Shown here: positions 33,903-42,410 of the stretch, piece by piece | Layout: every line of letters starts with the position of its first letter | How positions within the stretch are numbered: position 1 is the first letter of the stretch | DNA from: Mastigocoleus testarum BC008 | GTDB taxonomy: Bacteria > Cyanobacteriota > Cyanobacteriia > Cyanobacteriales > Nostocaceae | Direction: 5' to 3' | DNA: 64,000 nucleotides | Assembly (NCBI RefSeq): GCF_001456025.1 | Contig: NZ_LMTZ01000002.1 | Location: 62,001 to 126,000 of the forward strand | The notes under the pieces: generated by a model | The model's database searches: none | What the model saw: only the letters and a program-made list of their open reading frames with translations | Told to the model about the DNA's origin: nothing | Translations under genes and position numbers: made by a program

Positions 33903-35828
33903 ATGTCCAGAAGAAATGTTCCGCTATCAAGCTTATTTGTAGAACTGTCTGAACAGGAACAGTCAGTAATCTCTGGTGGTTTTACAACCGGAAATAAAAA
34001 ATCATATTTATCTAATAATGAAGATAATATTATAGATAACTCTAATATCGTTAGCGCATATAACTCCACTCAGATATCTGTAGTTGAAAATTTTAATATC
34101 GAGAACTCTTTAAATAATTTATTGGGTTCATCTACATTTTCTCTAAGTGCAGAAAGTATTGGTTCGAGTAGTATTTTGATTTCAGGTGACTCTTCATCCA
34201 CAGAAGCACTGCTTCATTCTGAAATATTTGCTACGCTTCCAACAAAGTATAAAGATGAAGTAAGTAAAGTATTAGATAATAACAAGATAAACAATTTTGC
34301 TTTAAGCATCACCCATTATTCTGCAAATATTCAAGGAACGGAGACCTTTAATATTTATGGGTCTGCGGGTAGTATCGCAAGGTCATCAAGTTGGTCTTTG
34401 GACGTAGATACTGTTGCGGTTAGTGGTATATTCTTCCCTCAAACATCATCAAAATTAGATTTATCACATTTAATCCCAGGGAATAATCAATTTGGAACTC
34501 AGTTAACGAACAAACAAACAAATATTAGTAATTTTGGTTTAAGTTTCACTTATTATTCTGCTGATTTTCAGCAAACGGACGTATCTAGGATTTCTGGATT
34601 CCTTGGTAGTGCGTTTACATCATCTGCACTTTCTATGAATATAGATACTGAAGCTTTAAGTGGTATTTTTCTCTCAAAGCAAGTATCGTCACCTTTGATT
34701 CTATCCGGAAAAGAAAATCAAGGTATTACAAGTTTCAGTGCTCAGAATATTAGTAATAGCTTTTTCGTTAATGAGTCTTTAGGTTCTTCCGATAATTTAT
34801 GGTTGTCCCTCAACACGGTTTCAGGAATCGCAGGTAGTCAAGCAGGTTTATCTGCATCTTGGGAGAGAATTAGTGATATTTCTACAAATCTAAAGCAGTC
34901 AGATCTCAAAGGTTTATTAGAAAATAATTTTGGTGCTAGTTTTGGTTTTAGTACTAGTGCTTATCATAGGGAAATATATAATACAAAATTCAATTTTCTT
35001 TCTGGTAACGTTGGTAGCACTGAAGAATTGATTGGTTCAATTTTGGGTATTACTCCAACTGATACTGAAAATGTACCGGATTTTGCGTTTTCAAATTTAT
35101 CTTCAGGTTCCTCTACAGGTTCAGTTTTTGCAAGCTCATCGATAGATGTATCCCCCAGTTTGGGATTAAATTCAAGGTTAACTGAATTTACCAATCTCTA
35201 TGCTTTCAATTACTTAAATTCTGGGGGATTACCATTAGATAATCCTTCTGGAATTCAGTTAACTGATGATAGTAATAATTGGTTCACTAATCTTAGTGCT
35301 AGAAATAAAAATCTCAATAATTTATATATCAATAGTTTTTTAAATGGAGGTAATTTAAATTCCCAGTTGGGAGCGATAGACTTAGATTCCCTCGCATTGA
35401 CCTCTATAAGTACGTTAGGAAATAAATTTAAAAATTTAGAAGGTTTTACATCTGATTCTTCCATCAATACTTTGACAGAAAAAGATAATTTACTTGAAAT
35501 TGGAAATTCAGGAATTGGTGATTATGCTTTCTTAAATAGTGATGTGTTTAGCTTTAATTCCGCTGATTATAGTAATTCTGATTTGTATAGTAGTGGTCGA
35601 AATTTAATAGGTAGTTCTCCTAACTCCTTTAAATCTGGAACAATTACTACAAATATTTCTAAAAATCTTCCAAGTTTAAGTAGTAATTTAATGCCTTCGA
35701 TGTTTTTACTATTTACAGCTAATAGCTTTGACAATAGTATATTAGCTTTTGATAAAAATAGTCTGACAAACATGGCTAATTTATCTCACAAGTATAGTCT
35801 TGGTTCGAAAAAGAAAATATCTCTCTAA
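33903..35828 (+). CDS. Giant double-glycine-leader protein with repeated core modules
   Basis: A 641-residue protein with the same leader as the small peptides: LFVELSEQEQSVISGG ends at residue 26. GAGGTG at 33892-33897 precedes the ATG. The remaining 615 residues are Ser/Asn/Leu/Gly-rich and free of Cys. Two clear modules (about residues 130-181 and 209-260) share FALSITHYSA or FGLSFTYYSA, then GSAGSIARSSS or GFLGSAFTSSA, then AVSGIFF or ALSGIFL; weaker copies lie near 272-320 and 343-390. This echoes the peptide core (FGISKTDF...GSIA...SGI). No enzyme domain is recognised. Type I/PCAT-type export through the two downstream genes is likely. Adhesin, structural or toxin role is open. Confidence 0.8.
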   Translation: MSRRNVPLSSLFVELSEQEQSVISGGFTTGNKKSYLSNNEDNIIDNSNIVSAYNSTQISVVENFNIENSLNNLLGSSTFSLSAESIGSSSILISGDSSSTEALLHSEIFATLPTKYKDEVSKVLDNNKINNFALSITHYSANIQGTETFNIYGSAGSIARSSSWSLDVDTVAVSGIFFPQTSSKLDLSHLIPGNNQFGTQLTNKQTNISNFGLSFTYYSADFQQTDVSRISGFLGSAFTSSALSMNIDTEALSGIFLSKQVSSPLILSGKENQGITSFSAQNISNSFFVNESLGSSDNLWLSLNTVSGIAGSQAGLSASWERISDISTNLKQSDLKGLLENNFGASFGFSTSAYHREIYNTKFNFLSGNVGSTEELIGSILGITPTDTENVPDFAFSNLSSGSSTGSVFASSSIDVSPSLGLNSRLTEFTNLYAFNYLNSGGLPLDNPSGIQLTDDSNNWFTNLSARNKNLNNLYINSFLNGGNLNSQLGAIDLDSLALTSISTLGNKFKNLEGFTSDSSINTLTEKDNLLEIGNSGIGDYAFLNSDVFSFNSADYSNSDLYSSGRNLIGSSPNSFKSGTITTNISKNLPSLSSNLMPSMFLLFTANSFDNSILAFDKNSLTNMANLSHKYSLGSKKKISL

Positions 35829-35891
35829 CGTTAAAACAATGGTTTCTAAATTGGCAAATGATTTTGATTAAATACTTTAACTATAAATTTC

Positions 35892-37361
35892 ATGGACTCT
35901 TACACACCAACATCAAATCAAATCCCGCAGCTTCAGGAAAATGAATTTCTTCCTCGAATTAGTTCTTGGTTAACCATCGGAGGAGGATTTTTAGTTATTT
36001 TATTTGTTTGTGGTGTAACAGCTTCTTCGGTACTAGAATATAGAGTTGCAGTCAAAACCTTAGCTACAATTCGTCCCGCAGGAGAATTACGCTTAGTACA
36101 AACTGCAATTGATGGAAAAGTTCAAGAAATTAAAGTTAGTAAAAATCAAGTAGTCAAATTAGGACAAACAATTGCTAGTATTGATGATTTTCGTCTGCGA
36201 ATCCGCAAAGAACAACTAAAAGATTCCATCGAAGAATCTCGTTTACAAATAGGACAGATGAATGCTCAGATCCGAGAATTAAGAGTGCAGATGCACGCCC
36301 AAAAAAGCTTAATGGAGCACAATATTTCAGTAGCTCATGCGGATCTGCAAAAAAATGAACGATCCTATCAAGACCGGAAAAATATTACAAATGCTGACTT
36401 AGAACAAGCGAAAATTAGTGAGAAATTTGCCCAGTCGAAATTAATAAGACTCCAAAAAGAAAAAGCTTTACAAGCAACTATCGAAGAAGCCAAAGCTTCT
36501 TTTAGATTAGCTAAAGCCCAAAGAGATAGGATGTTACCAATATTAAAAGAAGGAGCTATTTCACGTAATTATTTTGAAGAAAAAGAACAAACTGTTAAAG
36601 CAGCCCAAGCAAAATTAGAACAAGCAAAATCGTCAGCCAAAACCTTATTGGCTGAAACAGAAGAAGCTTTAAATATTGCTCAAGCCAATGTTATTAGAGC
36701 CAAAACTGCTGTCGATCCAAGTAATGCAAATATCTTAATTTCCCAACAAGGAATCCAACAAGCTAAAGCTAAAGGTGAAGCAACTATAGCCGCTTTAAAC
36801 AAAGAACTACAAACTTTATTTATATCCCGTCTGGAATTAGAAAAAAAATTACAGCGCGATATGAGGGAACTCAAACAAGTAGAGAAAGACCTAGCATTAA
36901 CTATCATTCGCGCTCCCGTCGCTGGTACTGTACTGGAGTTAAATCTGCGTAACCCACAGCAAGTGTTGCGTTCCGGAGAAGTAATTGCAAATATAGCTCC
37001 TAGCGATGCTCCATTAAGAATCAAGGCTAAAGTTGCAGCTCAAGATATTGATAAAGTAAGACCGCAACAAAAAGTACAAATGCAGGTTTCTGCTTGTCCT
37101 TATCCTGACTTTGGCACTCTTAAAGGTAAGGTTGCAAGTATTGCACCGGATGCTTTACCTAATAACACTAATGACGACGGAAACTCATCCATTGGGGCAG
37201 CCTATGAAGTTACTATCATACCTGAAACTTTGCATGTGGGAGAAGGTGTTAATCAGTGTACTTTACTTCCGGGGATGGAAGGTAAAGCTAGCATCATTTC
37301 TCGTGAGGAAACAATACTCAAGTTTATTCTCAGGAAAGCACGACTGATATCAAGTTTTTAG
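35892..37361 (+). CDS. HlyD-family membrane fusion protein
   Basis: A 489-residue periplasmic adaptor. It has one N-terminal membrane helix (about residues 32-52), a biotinyl-lipoyl-like first half (RPAGELRLVQTAIDGKVQEIKVSKNQVVKLGQTIA), a very long coiled-coil hairpin (about 95-320, rich in Glu/Lys/Gln/Ala), the second lipoyl half (IIRAPVAGTVLELNLRN) and a beta-barrel/membrane-proximal domain with MQVSACPYPDFGTLKGKV. It links the inner-membrane ABC transporter to an outer-membrane channel. It begins 63 bases after the giant protein gene and precedes the transporter by 307 bases. No TolC-like gene is in the window. Confidence 0.9.
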   Translation: MDSYTPTSNQIPQLQENEFLPRISSWLTIGGGFLVILFVCGVTASSVLEYRVAVKTLATIRPAGELRLVQTAIDGKVQEIKVSKNQVVKLGQTIASIDDFRLRIRKEQLKDSIEESRLQIGQMNAQIRELRVQMHAQKSLMEHNISVAHADLQKNERSYQDRKNITNADLEQAKISEKFAQSKLIRLQKEKALQATIEEAKASFRLAKAQRDRMLPILKEGAISRNYFEEKEQTVKAAQAKLEQAKSSAKTLLAETEEALNIAQANVIRAKTAVDPSNANILISQQGIQQAKAKGEATIAALNKELQTLFISRLELEKKLQRDMRELKQVEKDLALTIIRAPVAGTVLELNLRNPQQVLRSGEVIANIAPSDAPLRIKAKVAAQDIDKVRPQQKVQMQVSACPYPDFGTLKGKVASIAPDALPNNTNDDGNSSIGAAYEVTIIPETLHVGEGVNQCTLLPGMEGKASIISREETILKFILRKARLISSF

Positions 37362-37668
37362 TTAATTGGTAATTGGTAATGGGTAATGGGTAATTTATTA
37401 ATCACGTAAATTGCTATTTACAAATCTGTTGAATTTGGATCCCCCTAACCCCCTTAAGAAGGAACATAAGATCGAAGCTCCCCAATTACTAAGGGGACAG
37501 GGTATTTAAGAGGATATAAGAGAATCTAAAAGTTTTGCTCATAATCAGCAATTTGATTTAGTAATTTAGACTAAGTGACTGTAAAAATTAGAATCTAATT
37601 CTATAATTCTATCCTTTGGGATTAGCTTGATAACCAGAAGAATTTAAACACATTAAAGATTAAAGACT
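37362..37668. repeat. Spacer with GGTAATT/GGTAATG heptamers
   Basis: Heptamer repeats occupy 37361-37395. A CCCCCTAACCCCCTTAAGAAGGAA block near 37441 has a short dyad (CCCCTTAAG). The remainder is AT-rich. No gene seen; the transporter gene has no obvious Shine-Dalgarno. Confidence 0.5.
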
Positions 37669-39861
37669 ATGTTGTCTCTATTTAAAAAACGTACTAACTA
37701 CGAATGCATTCGTCAAAACAGTGAAGAAGACTGTGGAGCTGCTTGTTTAGCTTCGATATGCAAATATTACGGATATATTTTAAGTATTAACCGTAGCCGA
37801 GAAGCTGTAGGTACGGGACAGTACGGTACAACTCTTTTGGGTTTAAAACGCGGTGCGGAATCCCTTGGTTTCAACGCTCGTTCGGTAAAAGCTTCCCCTG
37901 CAATTTTAGATAAATTACAAGAACTGATTCTACCTACAATTATTCATTGGCAGGGACGTCATTGGGTAGTTTTATATGGTAAATCCGGGAAAAACTATGT
38001 AATTGCAGATCCAGCATTTGGTTTGCGCTATCTCAGCAGACAGGAACTGAAAGAAGCTTGGGATGGAATAGCTCTATTACTGGAACCAGGTAATGATTTT
38101 TCCAAATCATCTCTAACTTCAGATACTTCTCAAGATGGATTCGGACGCTTTTTTAAGCGAGTTTGGCGTTACAGAAACCTCCTAATCCAGGTTTTGATAG
38201 TTAACCTGGTTCTAGGTTTACTTTCCCTCGCTAGTCCAGTTTTAATCCAGATTTTGACTGATGATGTTTTAGTACGACAAGACACTGACCTATTAACAGT
38301 AGTTGCGATCGCTGTTATAGGTATGACTCTATTTAGTGGGTGTTTGCAATTCTTACAGTCAATAATGATTGCTCACTTCAGTCAAAGAATACAGTTAGGA
38401 CTAGTATTAGAATTTGGACGCAAATTACTACACTTACCCTTAAGTTACTATGAAGCTCGTCGTAGTGGGGAAATTGTCAGTCGACTCAGAGATATTAACG
38501 AAATTAATCAGCTAGTATCCCAAGTTGTTGCTAGCTTACCCAGTCAATTTTTTATCACCGTGATTTCTCTGGGTTTCATGCTTTTCTACAGTTGGAAATT
38601 GACCTTGGTTGCAGTATTAATTTCCATCATCATGGCGCTTTCAGCCTTACCCATGCTCCCCGCTTTACGGCAAAAAACTCGCAGTCTTTTAGTCCTTTCA
38701 GCAGAAAACCAAGGTATTTTAGTAGAGACATTCAAAGGTGCATTAGTTCTCAAAGTAACAAATGCTGTACCTCAATTCTGGGAAGAATTTCAGAGTCGTT
38801 TTGGTCGTCTAGCTAATTTAACTTTTGGTACAATTCACATCAGTATTATCAACAGTACTATCACTAGGGTTGTTGCAAAACTTGGTGGGATTACCTTACT
38901 GGTAATGGGTAGCGTTTTGGTAATTAATCGGGAACTAAGCATTGGACAATTACTGGCTTTTAATGTCATGCAAGCCAACGTCTTAGCCTTTATTAGTTTA
39001 ATAATGAACCTTGCAGACGAATATTTTCGTTCTAAAACCGCCGTCACTCGCCTATTAGAGGTAATAGATGCGACTCCAGAAGCTGTGGAAGATACTAAGA
39101 AACCCTTTGTCGAAATTCCCGACGACAAAGATATATACTTCAACAGCATTTGTTTTCACCATATAGGAAGAGCAACCTTACTCGACGACTTTACAATTAA
39201 ACTTCCCGGGGGTAAGGCGATCGCATTTATTGGTAAATCTGGTTGTGGTAAAAGCACTTTAGCTAAATTGATTACGGGTTTATATCAACCCCAATCAGGT
39301 AACATCCGCATTGGTTTGTATAACCTGCAAGATATTTCTTTGGAATGCTTGCGACAAAAAATAGTTTTAGTTCCTCAAGAACCCCATTTTTGGAGTCGTT
39401 CAATTCTAGAAAACTTCCGTTTGGGTAATCCTCAAGTTTCCTTGGAGCAAATTGTGATTGCTTGTCAGGTTGCAGAAGCTGATGAATTTATCAGCCAACT
39501 TCCAAATAAATATCAAACAACCTTAGGAGAATTTGGAGCTAATTTATCTGGAGGACAAAGACAAAGACTGGCGATCGCTAGAGCAATAGTTAATAATCCT
39601 CCCATCCTGATTTTAGATGAAGCAACTTCGGGATTAGACCCAATTAGCGAATCGAGGGTACTAAAACAACTTCTTTATCACCGCCAGGGTAAAACTACAA
39701 TTATTATTACCCATCGACCGAGCGCAATTAATCGTGCTGATTGGGTAGTTCTTTTAGAGAAAGGAAAAGTAGAACAACATGGTTCCCTTGAATATTTGCA
39801 TTCAATTCCTGGGAAACATCAAGAGTTTTTGGGTTTATTGAGCCACTCCCCGCGATCATAG
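37669..39861 (+). CDS. Peptidase-containing ABC transporter (C39, PCAT)
   Basis: A 730-residue half-transporter that cleaves double-glycine leaders and exports the cores. The N-terminal C39 peptidase has C22 (SEEDCGAACLASICKYYGY), H98 (HWVVLYG) and D114 (ADPAFG), a complete catalytic set. Six membrane helices follow (about 165-430). The nucleotide-binding domain shows Walker A GKSGCGKS (522-529), signature LSGGQRQR, Walker B ILILDEATS and an ITHRPS H-loop. It follows the leader-peptide and HlyD genes, so all five leader-bearing products are likely substrates. A 7-bp hairpin (CGCGATC/GATCGCG) spans its stop codon. Relatives include HetC-like transporters, but the gene context marks bacteriocin-type export. 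Confidence 0.95.
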   Translation: MLSLFKKRTNYECIRQNSEEDCGAACLASICKYYGYILSINRSREAVGTGQYGTTLLGLKRGAESLGFNARSVKASPAILDKLQELILPTIIHWQGRHWVVLYGKSGKNYVIADPAFGLRYLSRQELKEAWDGIALLLEPGNDFSKSSLTSDTSQDGFGRFFKRVWRYRNLLIQVLIVNLVLGLLSLASPVLIQILTDDVLVRQDTDLLTVVAIAVIGMTLFSGCLQFLQSIMIAHFSQRIQLGLVLEFGRKLLHLPLSYYEARRSGEIVSRLRDINEINQLVSQVVASLPSQFFITVISLGFMLFYSWKLTLVAVLISIIMALSALPMLPALRQKTRSLLVLSAENQGILVETFKGALVLKVTNAVPQFWEEFQSRFGRLANLTFGTIHISIINSTITRVVAKLGGITLLVMGSVLVINRELSIGQLLAFNVMQANVLAFISLIMNLADEYFRSKTAVTRLLEVIDATPEAVEDTKKPFVEIPDDKDIYFNSICFHHIGRATLLDDFTIKLPGGKAIAFIGKSGCGKSTLAKLITGLYQPQSGNIRIGLYNLQDISLECLRQKIVLVPQEPHFWSRSILENFRLGNPQVSLEQIVIACQVAEADEFISQLPNKYQTTLGEFGANLSGGQRQRLAIARAIVNNPPILILDEATSGLDPISESRVLKQLLYHRQGKTTIIITHRPSAINRADWVVLLEKGKVEQHGSLEYLHSIPGKHQEFLGLLSHSPRS

Positions 39862-39947
39862 GATCGCGATACTTCAGACGTTAATGTATTTATCGCCACT
39901 TTCGCCAAATCCGAACAACCGCACAAAGTTACATAAAATATTTATTT

Positions 39948-40076
39948 CGGACGCTGCGACAACCAGAAGATGTATCTGGAATCGTAGCGTTTCTTTCTCT
40001 CGATGAAACGAAATATATCACAGGTTCGACTTTCTATATTGACGGTGGTTTATTGCGGAATTATAAGGAACAGTAA
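39948..40076 (+). pseudogene. 3' fragment of a short-chain dehydrogenase/reductase gene
   Basis: The frame reads LRQPEDVSGIVAFL and then TGSTFYIDGGLLRNYKEQ before a TAA. This is the conserved C-terminus of SDR-family glucose-dehydrogenase-like enzymes (GRPEDVAxxVxFLASD...YxTGxxxxVDGG). No start, cofactor-binding or YxxxK active-site region lies upstream; the frame is closed at 39882. It is a remnant produced by deletion, immediately after the transporter gene. Confidence 0.75.
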
Positions 40077-40099
40077 TATTCTACCTTTTAAAGAGCTGA

Positions 40100-40456
40100 T
40101 TTATTAACCCCACCGAATTTGATTATTCCTCCATCGGAGTGAAATCCAGGAATTTGTCACCCGAAGAAATAGCTAACACCGCTCGAGGAGATTTATCGGG
40201 ATTTGAAGCCACCCAACACCTGATTACCGACCATCAAGTCAAAGTTGAAGGTGAATCTGCAACTTGTCAAGCTCACGTAAGAGCAATACATTTTCTACCC
40301 AACGAGGATGGTGATTCTATATTTGAAATGGGAGGATATTATACGGTTCATCTAATTCGCGATCAATGCGATTGGAAAATTCAGCGTTGGAAATTTCGGA
40401 TTTTATGGTCCAGCGGAAATCAAGATTTATTTAAACTTGCTCGAGCGACGCTGTAA
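40100..40456 (+). pseudogene. 5'-truncated NTF2/SnoaL-like gene
   Basis: Open from 40100 with no ATG; the first usable codon is a GTG at 40139. The frame reads EFDYSSIGVKSRNLSPEEI, SGFEATQHLITDHQV, and GGYYTVHLIRDQCDWKIQRWKFR, the C-terminal two-thirds of a SnoaL-like/NTF2-like domain protein. The first helices of the domain are missing, so it is most likely a remnant. A short protein of 105 residues from the GTG remains possible. It follows the SDR fragment, implying a former SDR-NTF2 gene pair, with loss between. Confidence 0.6.
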
Positions 40457-40591
40457 TTTCAATTAAGAATAGGAATGCGATTATCGTCCACTTTCATCAA
40501 CCAAGATTTACTCAATAATTCCGAGCGGCTGAAAAAAGTTACCCGAAATATCATCTCGGACGTATAAAAGCAATTAAAGGAGACAATATGC

Positions 40592-42241
40592 ATGACAGGA
40601 CAATTAATCGATAGAAAAGATAATCCACAAGCTTTCCCTAAACTGAGCGAAGATAAAATCTCAGAATTAGCAAAGTTTGCTGAATGTCAAAGCTTCAATG
40701 ATGGAGAAACTTTGGTTAAAGCAGGGGAAAAAGAATTCGATTTTTATATTATAAAATCGGGAGAAGTCGAAGTTATCGACCGCTCCAGTGGAGAAGAAAA
40801 AACTATAGTAACTTTAGGTGCTAGGGAATTTGTTGGCGATTTAGCTAACATTAAAGGTAGTCCCGCTAGCGGTAATGTTGTTGTTAAAAATGCTTGCGAA
40901 GTTTATGCAATTTCACCGGATAAATTAAGAAGGATTTTAAACGAAAAATCCTGTCTGAGCGATTTAATTTTACAAACTTTTATTGCTCGCGCCCAAGCCC
41001 TTAGAGACTCGGACTATATAGGGTTACGCGTTGTCGGACCTACTAGCTGTAGCGAAACTTTCCGCATTCGAGATTTCCTAAGCAAAAACCACGTTGAATT
41101 TAGCTGGATTGATTTAGAAAAAGAACAAGAAGTTTCCGAAATACTTAACCATTTTGATGTCGGACGTGAAGAAACCCCCGTGGTAGTATACGGCGGTGAA
41201 TGGATAATCAAAAATCCTTCCAATCGGAAAATGGCTGAATATCTCGGCATGAAAAAACCGATTGAGAATAAAGTATACGATTTAGCTGTAATTGGCGCGG
41301 GACCCGCAGGTTTAGCAGCAGCAGTTTACGGCTCTTCAGAAGGACTCGACACAATAATTTTAGAAAAAGAAGCTTTGGGAGGACAAGCCGGTTGTAGTTC
41401 TAAAATTGAGAATTATACCGGGTTTCCTATGGGTTTATCGGGAAATGAACTGGCTTGTCGAGCCCAAATTCAAGCGCAGAAATTTGGCTCTCAATTTTCA
41501 GTTCCTTCTGAGGTGGTAAGTTTTGAAAAAAAAGACGAGTATTACACGCTTGAACTCGATAATGGAGAGCAAGTAAATACCCAATCGGTATTAATAGCAA
41601 CCGGAGTTTCTTATCGCAGGCTTCCCGTTGATGGAATCGAAAGTTATGAAGGTACTGGAATTTATTACAGCGCGACAAAGGTAGAAGCTCAACTTTGTCA
41701 AGACTCTACAGTTATTATTGTAGGTGGTGGTAATTCTGCGGGACAAGCGGCGGTATTTTTATCTGGATTCGCGAAGAAAGTCTTGATATTAATTCGCGGT
41801 GATAATTTAGCGAAAAAAATGTCTCAATATTTGTTGCAAAGGGTAGAACAAATAAAAAATATAGAAATTTTAACTAATACTGAAGTGACGGGGGTAAAAG
41901 GCGATGAAATGTTAAACAAGGTCGAAATCACTAACAATCAAACACAAGATAAACAGGAAATCGGTGCTTGTTCTATGTTCATTTTCATCGGTTCAAAACC
42001 CCATACAAATTGGCTGCCAAAGGAAATAGAAACTGATGAGAAAGGATTTATTAAAACTGGCTTAGAGGTCAGAGATTCTCCCCATTGGACGGGAGAACGT
42101 CAGCCGTTTTTTCTCGAAACTAGTTGTGAGGGAATATTTGCAGCAGGGGATGTTCGTAGTGAGTCAATAAAACGGGTTGCTTCTGCTGTCGGTGAAGGTT
42201 CGATGGCGGTTAAATTTGTTCATAAAGTACTCAAGGAGTAA
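40592..42241 (+). CDS. cNMP-domain flavin reductase of the thioredoxin-reductase fold
   Basis: A 549-residue fusion. Residues about 15-130 form a cyclic-nucleotide-binding domain (VKAGEKEFDFYIIKSGEVEV). Residues 143-222 resemble a glutaredoxin/thioredoxin-like domain without a CxxC (VGPTSCSETFRIRDFL). The remainder is a two-dinucleotide-binding TrxR fold: FAD motif GAGPAGLAAAVYG, GGQAGCSSKIENYTGFP, NADPH motif GGGNSAGQAA, and FAAGDVRS. The redox-active CATC is replaced by YYSATKVEA, so it cannot work like thioredoxin reductase. Spacing from AGGAGA (40578-40583) selects the ATG at 40592 over the one at 40588, which quickly stops. Electron acceptor unknown. Confidence 0.88.
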   Translation: MTGQLIDRKDNPQAFPKLSEDKISELAKFAECQSFNDGETLVKAGEKEFDFYIIKSGEVEVIDRSSGEEKTIVTLGAREFVGDLANIKGSPASGNVVVKNACEVYAISPDKLRRILNEKSCLSDLILQTFIARAQALRDSDYIGLRVVGPTSCSETFRIRDFLSKNHVEFSWIDLEKEQEVSEILNHFDVGREETPVVVYGGEWIIKNPSNRKMAEYLGMKKPIENKVYDLAVIGAGPAGLAAAVYGSSEGLDTIILEKEALGGQAGCSSKIENYTGFPMGLSGNELACRAQIQAQKFGSQFSVPSEVVSFEKKDEYYTLELDNGEQVNTQSVLIATGVSYRRLPVDGIESYEGTGIYYSATKVEAQLCQDSTVIIVGGGNSAGQAAVFLSGFAKKVLILIRGDNLAKKMSQYLLQRVEQIKNIEILTNTEVTGVKGDEMLNKVEITNNQTQDKQEIGACSMFIFIGSKPHTNWLPKEIETDEKGFIKTGLEVRDSPHWTGERQPFFLETSCEGIFAAGDVRSESIKRVASAVGEGSMAVKFVHKVLKE

Positions 42242-42410
42242 ATTTATCACAAGAAAAACTAATTGAGGTTTGGTGAAGGTTTAAAGCCTCTCATATCCGT
42301 TAGAATGCGTTCAAACGCTTTCCCCTTAATGCTTATACGCAATCACTATTTCTTGTTTGCTGTTCCCTTCACATTAAAAAATTTTTAATTGATTTTAAGG
42401 AGCAAGAATC

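Noticed and set aside
39851..39868. Hairpin over the PCAT stop codon as a terminator
   Set aside because: The 7-bp stem is built from GATCGC-type palindromes common in cyanobacteria and has no T-tract.
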